64,000 nucleotides of DNA from Tabrizicola_A sp964393035 (GTDB taxonomy: Bacteria; Pseudomonadota; Alphaproteobacteria; Rhodobacterales; Rhodobacteraceae): the NCBI GenBank assembly GCA_964393035.1, contig CAYMRX010000001.1:372001-436000 (forward strand). The letters run 5' to 3'. The position numbers and the translations under genes were made by a program. This document shows positions 43,456 through 52,253 of this stretch, in pieces. The stretch's first letter is position 1; each line of letters starts with the position of its first letter. The notes beneath the pieces are model-generated. The model searched no databases and was not told the origin of the DNA. It was given only the letters and a program-made list of their open reading frames with translations.

Positions 43456-43917
43456 TCAGGTCTTGTCGATCCGGCATTGATAGCAATTGTTGCGGGCCGA
43501 GCGCACATGGACATAGGCCACCCGTGCATCGGTGAACAACGCCGTCGCCCGCATGGCAATCTGCCCGGTTGGGGTCACAGCACCGGTGCCATAGACGATC
43601 CGGTCATCCGCATCATAGCCGCGCAGGACATAGTCCGGGCTTGCCAGCATTTCAGGAAGATCACCGCCACCGCCCGTCGGGCAGGGCGCGGCACAAAGAA
43701 AGATCGGCCCCGTCTCGGCATAGGGTTGCAGCGCCGGAAAAGGCCGGTGCGCCAGCACCAGCATCCCGGCCCCTTTCGGGATCATGCCCAGACAATGCCG
43801 GCAGGGATTGCCGCCGCCATCGGACAGTTTACGCTCAGGCTGCATCCCATAGGCGTCAAGACCACCGGCCTGCAAAGCGCGGGCGGTTGCGGTCGGGATC
43901 GGAGAAAAACGGATCAT
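43456..43917 (-). CDS. DUF1203-domain protein
   Basis: 153 residues: FSPIPTATARALQAGGLDAYG, NPCRHCLGMIPKGAGMLVLAHRPFPALQPYAETGPIFL (in parts), YGTGAVTPTGQI and the final YVHVRSARNNCYQCRI. These are the conserved blocks of DUF1203, with several Cys (CRHC, NCYQC) that could bind a metal. GAGGAGGCCC precedes the ATG. Role unknown. Confidence 0.88.
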   Translation of the reverse strand: MIRFSPIPTATARALQAGGLDAYGMQPERKLSDGGGNPCRHCLGMIPKGAGMLVLAHRPFPALQPYAETGPIFLCAAPCPTGGGGDLPEMLASPDYVLRGYDADDRIVYGTGAVTPTGQIAMRATALFTDARVAYVHVRSARNNCYQCRIDKT

Positions 43918-43984
43918 GGCGGGCCTCCTCTTGCGGCATTTCTGCCAGAGGAAGCCCCTGCCCTGCGACCCGGTTCTTGCGGGT

Positions 43985-44353
43985 TCAGCGCGCGATCAGC
44001 GGCCCAAGCGCCCGACCACCCAAGATGTGCAGATGGTAATGCGGCACCTCTTGATGGCCATGCGCGCCCGCATTGGTGATGGCGCGGAATCCCTCGCCCG
44101 GCGCCACCCCGACAAGTTCACACACCTTGGCGCAGGCACGGTGGAAATCGACGATCTCCTCGGCGCTGGCCGCAGCCGCGAAATGGTCAAAGGACACATA
44201 GGCCCCCTTCGGGATCACCAGCACATGCACCGGAGCCGCGGGCGAAATATCGTGAAAGGCCAGCGTGTGGGCGGTATCCAGCACCGTCTTGTTCGGAATC
44301 TCGCCGCGCAGAATGCGGGCAAAGATGTTCTGCGGGTCGTAGGCATGGGCCAT
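43985..44353 (-). CDS. HIT-family (histidine triad) hydrolase
   Basis: 122 residues. The HIT motif HYHLHILGG is present, with DPQNIFARILRGEIPNK at the N-terminus and PVHVLVIPKGAYVSF. Nucleotide-phosphoramidate hydrolase of the Hint type. ATG at 44353, 4 bases after the glycosyltransferase stop, so likely co-transcribed. Confidence 0.92.
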   Translation of the reverse strand: MAHAYDPQNIFARILRGEIPNKTVLDTAHTLAFHDISPAAPVHVLVIPKGAYVSFDHFAAAASAEEIVDFHRACAKVCELVGVAPGEGFRAITNAGAHGHQEVPHYHLHILGGRALGPLIAR

Positions 44354-44357
44354 GGCG

Positions 44358-45935
44358 TCAGTCCAGATAAAGATATTCGGTGGCGGCAATCTCGCGCGCC
44401 TTGTCGACGGGAATATCAAGGAAATCGGCCAAAGCCACGGTATTTTCGTCAACGCTGCCACTTTGCCGGATACGGTGGAAATTCGGAAAACCCGCATCCC
44501 TAATGCGGTCGCTTTCAAAGCGCACATCATAGCGGATGGTCGGCAACAGCCGGTCGATGGTTTCCTGTGGCGTCTGTTCCCCCGCCAGACCAACCCGCGT
44601 GGCGTGGCCGATCAGATAGTCATCGGTGAAATCGCACTCGATCTCCAAGAGCCGGACCTTGGCCTTGTCATTGTAAAAATCCTGCATCAGATCGACATTC
44701 GCCGGGTCGATGCAGAAGATCAGCTTGTCGGTCTGCCAATAGTCAAACAGCATCCGCACCAGCGCCCGCCTATGCCGCGTGCGTTTTTCAAGGTTCGACT
44801 GAATGCCGCCAAGATCCGGCAAAGGCGTGGAACCTTCGTTGAACAGATAGTCCAGCGCAGGCAGGTTCGTAACCTTGCGCACCCGCTCCACCATGCGCTT
44901 GGCCACATGCCATTTCTTGCACGTCACCATCATCAAGGTGCGCTCGCGGCCCAAAGACCCCTCATTTTCCCAAAACCGCGGTGCAAACCTGCGTCCAATG
45001 CGACCCCGACCGGCAAGGAACTTGTAAAGGCTGCGCCCCTCGTTCGAAATCGAGAAGCGGACGTTCTTGGCCACATAAAGCTTGCCCAGACGTTCCTTCA
45101 GATCCTTGGCATCCGGGCTGATCTTACGGGCAAAGAGGTAATCCTGGCTGAGCAAGAGGTCGTAGTGATCGTTGTAAAAGGTGACCGGCATTCCGTAATC
45201 GGTGAACATCAGGAAGGTCAGCGTGCGGGTGCGGATTTCATGTTCCGGCACCAGATGGCGCACGATGGTCTGGAAAAACGTCTCATCCGGGATCCAGGTC
45301 GTGCGGAAAAACCGCATCACATCGCGGCGGCGCTGCACAAACTCCAGCACCCATTCCACCGTGCGGCGGCGCAGACACCACCATTGGCTGCCGATCTGCA
45401 TCTGGATATCGGCGGGCACCTTCCGTTGCAGGCCCAGTTTTCGTTGCCAGTTCATCGAGGCATAGAACAGCGCCTTGTGCGTGCGCTCGTTGAACCAATG
45501 GCGGTAGATCAGCCGCTCATCCTTGATGCCGGTCTTGATCCAGTCCGAGTTGAAGAAGTCGAAGCTTTCGATGTAGTCGACTTCCTCACGATCAAGAAAG
45601 GCATGCGCGAATTCGGCCGTCTTGATCGGCATGCAGTCACCCGACAGCATGTAAAAATGCGTCGCCCGCGGAAAGCTATCGACGGCGGCCTCCACGGCCA
45701 GAAGGGTCGCCTCAACAAGGCTCCACGCCCCCCAGCCGCATTTCACCCGCCGCGCGGTGAAAGCGACAGAAGGGTTCGTCACCAGACTGTCGCGGATCTT
45801 GTCGAAATCGGCCTGCTTGGCGCGCCCGTCAAAGTGAATCGCGACAAAATCCCCCGCCGCTGTCAGGCGCCGCGCCTGCGCGATGATCCCTTCGGGATCC
45901 TTGTGACAAAGGAGAATGTAAGCGATTCTGGCCAT
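44358..45935 (-). CDS. Core-2/I-branching-type glycosyltransferase with DUF5928-like C-terminus
   Basis: 525 residues. The N-terminal domain (about 1-260) resembles beta-1,6-N-acetylglucosaminyltransferases: IAYILLCHKDPEGI, FVAIHFDGRA, CGWGAWSLVEATLLAVEAA, THFYMLSGDCMPIKT, GSQWWCLRRRTVEWVL and PDETFFQTIV. The C-terminal 250 residues are soluble and of DUF5928 type. No strong ribosome site was seen before the ATG. Divergent from a sulfotransferase gene, suggesting joint work on a sulfated surface glycan (inference). Confidence 0.83.
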   Translation of the reverse strand: MARIAYILLCHKDPEGIIAQARRLTAAGDFVAIHFDGRAKQADFDKIRDSLVTNPSVAFTARRVKCGWGAWSLVEATLLAVEAAVDSFPRATHFYMLSGDCMPIKTAEFAHAFLDREEVDYIESFDFFNSDWIKTGIKDERLIYRHWFNERTHKALFYASMNWQRKLGLQRKVPADIQMQIGSQWWCLRRRTVEWVLEFVQRRRDVMRFFRTTWIPDETFFQTIVRHLVPEHEIRTRTLTFLMFTDYGMPVTFYNDHYDLLLSQDYLFARKISPDAKDLKERLGKLYVAKNVRFSISNEGRSLYKFLAGRGRIGRRFAPRFWENEGSLGRERTLMMVTCKKWHVAKRMVERVRKVTNLPALDYLFNEGSTPLPDLGGIQSNLEKRTRHRRALVRMLFDYWQTDKLIFCIDPANVDLMQDFYNDKAKVRLLEIECDFTDDYLIGHATRVGLAGEQTPQETIDRLLPTIRYDVRFESDRIRDAGFPNFHRIRQSGSVDENTVALADFLDIPVDKAREIAATEYLYLD

Positions 45936-46074
45936 AGCAGCAGCAATTAACGCACTAAAGTGTCATTGTTTCCTGAATACAGCCAATGGCCGTTGAAAAG
46001 ACAGAGTTTCTTTGCTTTTTTGTGCGCTGTTGTAGCTGTCTGGGCTTTTCGGACGGCAAAAGGAGGTTTTCAAG
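45936..46074. promoter_or_regulatory. AT-rich divergent promoter region of the glycosyltransferase and sulfotransferase genes
   Basis: This 139-bp gap is visibly richer in A and T than the flanking genes, with several T-runs (TTTCTTTGCTTTTTTG). It holds the start signals of two divergent genes. AGGAGG at 46061-46066 serves the GTG at 46075. No clear dyad was found. Confidence 0.4.
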
Positions 46075-46893
46075 GTGGGTTTTCCCGGAACCTGGATGAC
46101 GGAAAGCGAGAGCGTTGTTTACCGCGTCGTCCCGAAATGTGCTTGCTCGACCATCGGGCAGATCATGTATTATTCCGACCATGGCGTGTTCTTTGATGGT
46201 GACATCCATGACGCGACCGGCGGCATGCACAAATGGGCGATCGAGGCGAGCCAGCCGAAGATTGAAAAGGCGGTGAAGGGCCACAAGGTTCATGCCTTTA
46301 CCTGCGTCCGCAACCCCTACACGCGGATCCTGTCCTCGTTCTTCGACAAGATTTGCGGGATTCAAAGGAACGGCAAACGCTATCGCGGCAACCTCGTGCC
46401 GCTTCTGGTGCAGAAATACGGCATCGAGGTCGGCGGTGACGACGGCAAACAGGAATTTGACCAGATCGCCAGCTTCCGCCGGTTCCTGTTGTTCGCCCGC
46501 GATACCATCCGCTGGAAAAAACCGATGGAACCGGACATCCACTGGTCGGCCATGGCGGGACATGTCTCGACCTTCATCGTCAACGGCGGGCGCTATGACC
46601 AGATCTTCTTTACCGAGAAGTTCGACGAAGGCATGGGGGCGGTGCTGAAAGAGATCAAGACCCGCCACAAGGTCGACCTGAAGAAGATCCCCAAGTTCAA
46701 CGAAAGCGAAGGCCACGGGCCGAAGCGCGCGCATCCGGTCGAAGACTATTTCGACGACCTGTCGCGCCATCTGGTCTGGGAAATCTACAAGCGCGATTTC
46801 CAGCTGTTCAAGTATGATTTCGACAACCCGGGCAACAAGATGCCCATTGGAGAGATCGACCTCGACGAGGTCCACGCCAAGCTGGGCGACTGA
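46075..46893 (+). CDS. Sulfotransferase family 2-like protein
   Basis: 272 residues, GTG start set by AGGAGG 8 bases upstream. YRVVPKCACSTIGQIMYYSD is the PAPS loop region (P-K-C-A-C-S-T, as in carbohydrate sulfotransferases). VHAFTCVRNPYTRILSSFFDKI is the 3'-phosphate site. Not closely similar to the sulfotransferase at 31072, whose loop is HIPKTGGTAL. Probable acceptor: a polysaccharide or lipid-linked glycan; context is the divergent glycosyltransferase. Confidence 0.83.
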   Translation: MGFPGTWMTESESVVYRVVPKCACSTIGQIMYYSDHGVFFDGDIHDATGGMHKWAIEASQPKIEKAVKGHKVHAFTCVRNPYTRILSSFFDKICGIQRNGKRYRGNLVPLLVQKYGIEVGGDDGKQEFDQIASFRRFLLFARDTIRWKKPMEPDIHWSAMAGHVSTFIVNGGRYDQIFFTEKFDEGMGAVLKEIKTRHKVDLKKIPKFNESEGHGPKRAHPVEDYFDDLSRHLVWEIYKRDFQLFKYDFDNPGNKMPIGEIDLDEVHAKLGD

Positions 46894-46988
46894 TCCAAAG
46901 GAGCGCGGGCAAAATCTGCCCGCGCAAGCCTGGCCCTCGCCTTACGCGAATGGCGCGACGGCTCAGGTGATGGGGGCACTGCCCCCCA

Positions 46989-47105
46989 GCCCATTGGTCT
47001 CTCGATCCAATGGCGATACCAATGGGCAACCCCGGAGTATCTCAAAAGGCGCAAGACATAAGGGGGCGCACCTCTTGGATTTGCGCCTTTCAAAATACTC
47101 CGGGG
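46989..47105. repeat. Compound inverted repeat between convergent genes
   Basis: Two nested dyads lie side by side. GCCCATTGGT/ACCAATGGGC is perfect (46989-46998 with 47018-47027). A 76-base hairpin has 25-bp arms at 47030-47054 and 47081-47105 matching at 22 of 25 positions. A further GGGGCAGCGCCCC dyad follows at about 47109-47121. Placed between the convergent sulfotransferase and quinone-oxidoreductase genes, so it may act as a bidirectional terminator or be a mobile repeat. Confidence 0.6.
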
Positions 47106-47144
47106 TCCGGGGCAGCGCCCCGGGAGATCCGCCAGAGTTGCCGT

Positions 47145-48140
47145 TCAGACGCCTTCGACCTTGAGCAGGATTTTCCCAACATGGCCCGAGCTTTCCAACC
47201 GCCAATGGGCCGCCGGGGCCTCATTCAGCGGGTATTCGCTGTCGACCACCACCTTGAACGCACCTTTGGCGATCAGCGGCCAGACATGCGCCTCGACCTG
47301 CGTGGCGATGCGGGCCTTGGCCTGATCGGATTGCGGGCGGAGCGTTGATCCGGTGATGGTCAGCCGCCGGGTCATCACCTCGGCAAAGTTCAACTCCACC
47401 TTGGCGCCTTGCAGGAAGGCGATCTGCACCAGACGCCCGTCATCGGCCAGGGCCTTGATGTTTTTCGGCAGATAGCTGCCTCCGACCATGTCGAGGATCA
47501 GGTCGAAGCCGCCGATCTTCTTTGCTTCGGCCAGAAAATCCTCATCCCGGTAGTTGAAGCAGCGCTCGGCCCCCAGATCCTCACAGGCGCGGCATTTCTT
47601 GTCGGTGCCGGCGGTGGCAAAAACACGGGCGCCCATGGCCCGGGCGATCTGAATGGCCGTGGTGCCGATACCGGAGGAGCCGCCATGCACCAAGAACCGC
47701 TCCCCGGCCTTCAGCCCACCGCGCATCACGACGTTCGACCAGACGGTAAAGCAGGTTTCCGGCAGGCCGGCCGCCTCGCGCAGGGTCATGCCGGCGGGGA
47801 TGGGCAGGGCATGGTTTTCGTGGCAGACCGCATATTCGGCATAGCCGCCACCGGGCAACAGCGCACAGACCTTGTCGCCGATCTTCCAGCGGGTGACGCC
47901 CGGCCCCACCTCAACCACGGTGCCCGACCCTTCCAGCCCCGGCAGGGGCGAAGCACTGGGCGGCGGGGCATAAGACCCGGCGCGTTGCAGCGCATCGGGG
48001 CGGTTCACCCCGGCATAGGCCAAACGCAGGATGATCTGGCCATGCCCCGGCATTGGCACCGGCACCGAGACGGGTTGCAGCACATCCGGCCCACCGGGCT
48101 GATAGATGGCCATGGCCAACATGGAATCGGAGATGGTCAT
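47145..48140 (-). CDS. Zinc-free NAD(P)H-quinone oxidoreductase (PIG3/Qor type)
   Basis: 331 residues, MDR superfamily. MAIYQPGGPDVLQPVSVPVP, LRLAYAGVNRPDALQRAGSY, PLPGLEGSGTVVEVGPGV and the nucleotide motif FLVHGGSSGIGTTAIQIARA. Lacks the zinc-binding residues of alcohol dehydrogenases at these positions. Reduces quinones with NADPH. Six bases after the COQ9 stop, so likely one transcript. Confidence 0.9.
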   Translation of the reverse strand: MTISDSMLAMAIYQPGGPDVLQPVSVPVPMPGHGQIILRLAYAGVNRPDALQRAGSYAPPPSASPLPGLEGSGTVVEVGPGVTRWKIGDKVCALLPGGGYAEYAVCHENHALPIPAGMTLREAAGLPETCFTVWSNVVMRGGLKAGERFLVHGGSSGIGTTAIQIARAMGARVFATAGTDKKCRACEDLGAERCFNYRDEDFLAEAKKIGGFDLILDMVGGSYLPKNIKALADDGRLVQIAFLQGAKVELNFAEVMTRRLTITGSTLRPQSDQAKARIATQVEAHVWPLIAKGAFKVVVDSEYPLNEAPAAHWRLESSGHVGKILLKVEGV

Positions 48141-48146
48141 GGAATC

Positions 48147-48833
48147 TCAGCCTTTCATCTTGCCGGGCAGGTCTGCCGCCCCATCTGGCGCGGAAATCCT
48201 TTCCAGAATCTTCATCGGCCCTTTGAAAAGCGCCTGAAGCCCCTGATTTTGTCGCATTCCGGCCTTTGCCTTTTCGAACTGCATCACGTTTTTAATGCGG
48301 CGATCAAGGAAAGCCCAGGTTGCCTCATCGCCCTCAGACGCATCACCCAGCCAGTAAAGCACCGTCGCGCCATAGACGGCCGAGAGGCTGGCCCGTTTGG
48401 AATACCAGCTCAGATCGCGCGAGGGGTCGCCCAAGGCCGTCCAGATCGCGTCGGCGGTGGCCCAGATCAGGCCCGCGCCCTCCATCATATGCTGCGGCAA
48501 GGAAAACAGCGCCGACCCGCGCCGGACGAATTCCTTGTCCGCGGCCTCCAGCCGCAGGCGGATGGCGAGCGCGATGCAGTCGCGGAAGCGCATGGCAGCC
48601 AGATCACGGCCAGCCAAAGCTTCGACCATCGCGGCGTCACCCATCCGGTGATAGGCAACCGCAAGATCCACCCCGCCGCGCGGAAAGAGCGCACGCGCCA
48701 GACCCGGCTCCACCCCCGAATCGGCAATTGCCGCGGCAAGGCTGATCTCGGACCAGCCATCAAAGGCCACATGACTCAGCGCGGCCTGCAAAACCTGGTT
48801 TTTTGCCCGTTCCATGCTGGTTTCCCGCTCCAT
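48147..48833 (-). CDS. COQ9-family protein
   Basis: 228 residues, TetR-like helical fold of COQ9: QVLQAALSHVAFDGWSEISLAAAIADSGVEPGLARALFPRGGVDLAVAYH (in parts), then RIRLEA-type segment and SKRASLSAVYGATVLYWLGD, which is the family signature. Supports ubiquinone biosynthesis through lipid binding. Start at 48833 chosen (AGAGGGG upstream). Adjacent rpsU is divergent. Confidence 0.88.
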   Translation of the reverse strand: MERETSMERAKNQVLQAALSHVAFDGWSEISLAAAIADSGVEPGLARALFPRGGVDLAVAYHRMGDAAMVEALAGRDLAAMRFRDCIALAIRLRLEAADKEFVRRGSALFSLPQHMMEGAGLIWATADAIWTALGDPSRDLSWYSKRASLSAVYGATVLYWLGDASEGDEATWAFLDRRIKNVMQFEKAKAGMRQNQGLQALFKGPMKILERISAPDGAADLPGKMKG

Positions 48834-48941
48834 TCTCGCCCCTCTCATCCGGCCAATGTAGACAAGCGTCACGGCTTTTGCTATGCGCGCCGGGCCTGCA
48901 CATTCAGTGCAACTCTAACTTAGGAAGGTGGTGACAACCAC

Positions 48942-49148
48942 ATGCAGGTCAGCGTCCGCGACAATAACGTCGAGCAAGCCCTCCGGGCCCTCAAGAAAAA
49001 GCTCCAGCGCGAAGGCGTGTTCCGCGAAATGAAGCTCAAGCAGCATTTCGAGAAACCCTCCGTCAAAAAAGCCCGTGAGCAAGCCGAAGCCGTTCGCCGT
49101 TCGCGCAAACTCGCGCGGAAGAAAGCACAACGCGAAGGCGGTCTTTAA
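48942..49148 (+). CDS. rpsU: 30S ribosomal protein S21
   Basis: 68 residues: MQVSVRDNNVEQALRALKKK, then EGVFREMKLKQHFEKPS and an Arg/Lys-rich end. Typical length and sequence. AAGGTGG lies upstream. Followed by a strong terminator. Confidence 0.96.
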   Translation: MQVSVRDNNVEQALRALKKKLQREGVFREMKLKQHFEKPSVKKAREQAEAVRRSRKLARKKAQREGGL

Positions 49149-49193
49149 GACGTTTCCGCGACACTGGGGCCTTTACGGGCCCAAGGTCAGTTT

Positions 49194-49224
49194 AACCCCC
49201 GTCCGTCAGGCCGGGGGTTTTTCT
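49194..49224 (+). terminator. Strong terminator after rpsU
   Basis: Stem AACCCCCG/CGGGGGTT (49194-49201 with 49212-49219) followed by TTTCTTT. It overlaps the last codons of the convergent aquaporin gene. Confidence 0.85.
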
Positions 49225-49868
49225 TTGCCATAAAGCCACTGGCCCAGCGCATAGCCAAGAAGCGCACCAAGAAGTTGCGCCACCAGATAGGCCGGCAGAT
49301 CTTCGGGGCGCAGGCCCGCGCCGCTGCCCGTCAAGCTGCGGGCGATGGTCATCGCGGGGTTGGCAAAGCTGGTGGATGCGGTGAACCAATAGCCGGCCAT
49401 GATATAGGCCCCGACCAGCGCGGGGACGGGACCTTTGGCGGCGATGCCGCCAAGGATCACGAAGATCAGCCCCGCCGTGGCGATGGTTTCCGAAAACCAA
49501 AGCGAGGGGCGGTTGCGGACGATGGTCGAGATTTCCAGCGCCGGGGCGTCAAACATCAGATGCGCCAGAACGGCACCCAGAATTGCCCCACCAATCTGAG
49601 CCAGCACAAAACCAATGGCCGCGCGTGGCGCAATTTCGCGGCGCAGTGCAAAGGCCAGCGTTGCGGCGGGGTTCAGATGCGCACCCGACACCGGCCCAAG
49701 GATGGTGATCAGCACAAACAGCGCCGCGCCGGTCACGAGCGAGGACACGAGAAGGCCAAGCCCCGCATCCGGGGTCAGCTGTGCGCCCATCATGGCGCTG
49801 CCGAACACCACAGCCGTCAAGAGCGCGGTGCCGATGACTTCGGCGACCAAGGGGCGGGCAAGGCTCAT
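49206..49868 (-). CDS. aqpS: Aquaglyceroporin, AqpS-like (arsenite channel)
   Basis: 220 residues, six helices and two half-helices of the MIP family. The pore motifs are NPAA (SGAHLNPAATLAFAL) and NPAM (TSFANPAMTIARSL). Start at 49868 overlapping the arsC stop by ATGA. The pair aqpS-arsC is known in alphaproteobacteria: ArsC reduces arsenate, and arsenite leaves through AqpS. No arsR is present beside it. Confidence 0.87.
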   Translation of the reverse strand: MSLARPLVAEVIGTALLTAVVFGSAMMGAQLTPDAGLGLLVSSLVTGAALFVLITILGPVSGAHLNPAATLAFALRREIAPRAAIGFVLAQIGGAILGAVLAHLMFDAPALEISTIVRNRPSLWFSETIATAGLIFVILGGIAAKGPVPALVGAYIMAGYWFTASTSFANPAMTIARSLTGSGAGLRPEDLPAYLVAQLLGALLGYALGQWLYGKEKPPA

Positions 49869-50359
49869 GCCATATCTCCGATTTCCGACAGTTTGCGCTT
49901 CAGCGCCAAAGCATCCAGCGTCGCCAAGGGCAGTGCGGAAAATACCTCGATGCGGCGGCTGAGCGCGGCCCAGGTTTCGGCGAAAGCCTGCGCTTTTTCG
50001 GCGTCTGATCCGCTCACCGCGGCCGGGTCGGGCAGGCCCCAATGGGCGCTGATCGGCTGACCGGGCCAATAGGGACATTCTTCGGCCGCCGCGGAATCGC
50101 AGACCGTAAAGACAAAATCCATCTTCGGCGCGCCCGGCCCTTCGAACTCACTCCAGCTTTTCGAGCGGGCAAAGCCGGTGTCGATGCCCTTGCGCGCCAA
50201 CAGCGCCAGAGCAAAAGGGTTCGGCGCGCCGGTGGGTCGCGATCCGGCGGAATAGGCGCGGAAACGGCCCGCGCCGATCTGGTTCATTGCCGCCTCGGCC
50301 AGAATCGAGCGGGCGGAATTTCCGGTACAGAGAAACAGAACGTTTTTCGGATGGGTCAT
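49865..50359 (-). CDS. arsC: Arsenate reductase ArsC (low-molecular-weight phosphatase type)
   Basis: 164 residues. LFLCTGNSARSILAEAAMN contains the C-x5-R phosphatase/arsenate loop; the resolving cysteines are visible in FTVCDSAAAEECPYWPG. Thioredoxin-dependent class by family. Coupled to aqpS. Confidence 0.88.
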   Translation of the reverse strand: MTHPKNVLFLCTGNSARSILAEAAMNQIGAGRFRAYSAGSRPTGAPNPFALALLARKGIDTGFARSKSWSEFEGPGAPKMDFVFTVCDSAAAEECPYWPGQPISAHWGLPDPAAVSGSDAEKAQAFAETWAALSRRIEVFSALPLATLDALALKRKLSEIGDMA

Positions 50360-50462
50360 CTTCGTCTCAGCAAGTGCAGGCGATCCAAACCACCATCAAC
50401 ACACGCAGTTCAGGATCAAGTCTGAGTGGGTTAGCGAAATCAGGTAACGGGTTTATGACAGG

Positions 50463-50927
50463 TCACACCGCCAGCGCGGTCGTCTGCACCACGGTGCGCA
50501 GCGCGAAGGACGATTGCATCTGCCGCACGCCGGGCAGGCGCGACAGGTGCTGGCGGTGGATGCGGGCGAAGTCCTCGGTGTCTTCGGCGACGATCTTCAA
50601 CAGATAATCCGCCGTTCCCGCCATCAGGTGACATTCCAGAATGTCGGGGACGCGGGCCACCTCGCGTTCAAAGGCGTCCAACAGATCTTCGGCCTGGGAT
50701 TGCAGGGTGATCTCGACGAAAACCGTGGTTGGCTTGCCCATCCTTCTGGTGTTCAACAGTGCCACATATTTGTCGATGAACCCGGCCTCCTCCAGTTGCT
50801 GAACGCGGCGGTGGCAGGCCGAGGGCGACAGGTTCACCCGCTCGGACAGGTCGGCATTGGTGATGCGCCCCTCGCGCTGCAAGACGGTAAGGATCCGGCG
50901 ATCGGTTGCGTCAAGGACCAAGGACAT
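50463..50927 (-). CDS. Lrp/AsnC-family regulator (alanine dehydrogenase regulator)
   Basis: 154 residues: DATDRRILTVLQREGRITNADLSERVNLSPSACHRRVQQLEEAGFI (in parts) is the winged helix; the RAM effector domain follows, with CHLMAGTADYLLKIVAED. Divergent from ald with a 144-bp gap, the usual arrangement of an alanine-responsive activator with its target. Confidence 0.9.
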   Translation of the reverse strand: MSLVLDATDRRILTVLQREGRITNADLSERVNLSPSACHRRVQQLEEAGFIDKYVALLNTRRMGKPTTVFVEITLQSQAEDLLDAFEREVARVPDILECHLMAGTADYLLKIVAEDTEDFARIHRQHLSRLPGVRQMQSSFALRTVVQTTALAV

Positions 50928-51071
50928 GGTGGATTCTTTCGTGCAGGCGGGGCTTTCGCAAAATTTCTACCACGAGATGCCGCCGTTGCCACAAAAGTTT
51001 CAAAGAAAACGCAGCGGCGCAGGCGCAAGCTTTCTCCATAAGGACCAAATGTCCGTCAGGGAGAAAAACAC

Positions 51072-52190
51072 ATGAAAATCGGTTGCCCAAAGGAAATCAA
51101 ACCGCAGGAATTCCGCGTCGGCATGACGCCCAACGCCGCGCGTGAGGCCGTCAATGCTGGCCACGAGGTGATGGTTGAAACCCATGCCGGCACCGGCGCA
51201 GGGTTCACGGATGCCGATTATGTCGCGGCGGGGGCCAAGATCATCGGCACGGCGAAAGAGATTTTCGCTGCCGCAGACATGATCGTGAAGGTCAAGGAGC
51301 CGCAGGCGGTGGAACGCAAGATGCTGCGCGAGGGGCAGATCCTGTTCACCTACCTGCACCTTGCGCCCGACCCCGAGCAGACCCACGATCTTTTGAAATC
51401 CGGCGCGACCTGCATCGCCTATGAAACCGTAACCGATGATCGCGGCGGGCTGCCCCTCTTGGCCCCGATGTCCGAAGTGGCCGGTCGTCTGGCCCCGCAG
51501 GTCGGCGCATGGACGCTGCAAAAGGCCAATGGCGGGCGTGGCGTCTTGATGGGGGGCGTGCCGGGCGTCTTGCCGGCCAAGGTCTTGGTGATCGGCGGCG
51601 GGGTGGTCGGCACCCATGCGGCGAAAATCAGCGCAGGCATGGGCGCGGATGTCACCGTGCTGGATCGCTCGGTCAACCGGCTGCGCTATCTCGATGACGT
51701 CTTCGGCGGCCAGTTCAAATGCGGCTATTCCGATGCGGCGACCACGATGGAGCTGGCCCGCCAAGCCGACATGATCATCGGCGCGGTGTTGATCCCCGGC
51801 GCGGCGGCACCGAAGCTGATCTCGAAAGCGCAGTTGAAAGAGCTGAAACCGGGGGCCGCACTTGTTGATGTGGCTATCGACCAAGGCGGCTGCTTTGAAA
51901 CCAGCCGCGCCACCACCCACCAGGACCCGATCTACGAGGTTGACGGCATCATGCATTACTGCGTGGCCAATATGCCGGGCGCGGTGGCGCGCACCTCGAC
52001 GCTGGCCTTGGGCAATGCGACCATGCCCTTCATGCTGGCCCTTGCCAACAAAGGCTGGAAACAGGCCTGCGCCGATGACAAGCACCTCTTGAACGGGCTG
52101 AACGTCCATGCGGGCAAGCTGACCTATGCCGCCGTTGGCGTGGCGCTTGGCCTGCCGACCATCTCGGCCGCCGATGCGCTAAAAATGTAA
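51072..52190 (+). CDS. ald: Alanine dehydrogenase
   Basis: 372 residues: MKIGCPKEIKPQEFRVGMTP, MIVKVKEPQAVERKML, LFTYLHLAPDPEQT and NAD site VLVIGGGVVGTHAAKISAGMGA (in parts). Interconverts L-alanine and pyruvate plus ammonia. CAGGGAGAAAA precedes the ATG. A terminator follows at 52211. Regulated by the divergent Lrp-type gene by analogy. Confidence 0.95.
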   Translation: MKIGCPKEIKPQEFRVGMTPNAAREAVNAGHEVMVETHAGTGAGFTDADYVAAGAKIIGTAKEIFAAADMIVKVKEPQAVERKMLREGQILFTYLHLAPDPEQTHDLLKSGATCIAYETVTDDRGGLPLLAPMSEVAGRLAPQVGAWTLQKANGGRGVLMGGVPGVLPAKVLVIGGGVVGTHAAKISAGMGADVTVLDRSVNRLRYLDDVFGGQFKCGYSDAATTMELARQADMIIGAVLIPGAAAPKLISKAQLKELKPGAALVDVAIDQGGCFETSRATTHQDPIYEVDGIMHYCVANMPGAVARTSTLALGNATMPFMLALANKGWKQACADDKHLLNGLNVHAGKLTYAAVGVALGLPTISAADALKM

Positions 52191-52210
52191 TTCGCCCTTC
52201 GGCAAAAGCA

Positions 52211-52237
52211 AAAGGCCCCCGTTCTGCGGGGGCCTTT
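52211..52237. terminator. Bidirectional terminator between ald and mscL
   Basis: Perfect 11-bp stem (52211-52221 with 52227-52237) with a 5-base loop, AAA on one side and TTT on the other, so it works for both convergent genes. Confidence 0.85.
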
Positions 52238-52253
52238 CCTATTGCAGGACCGC

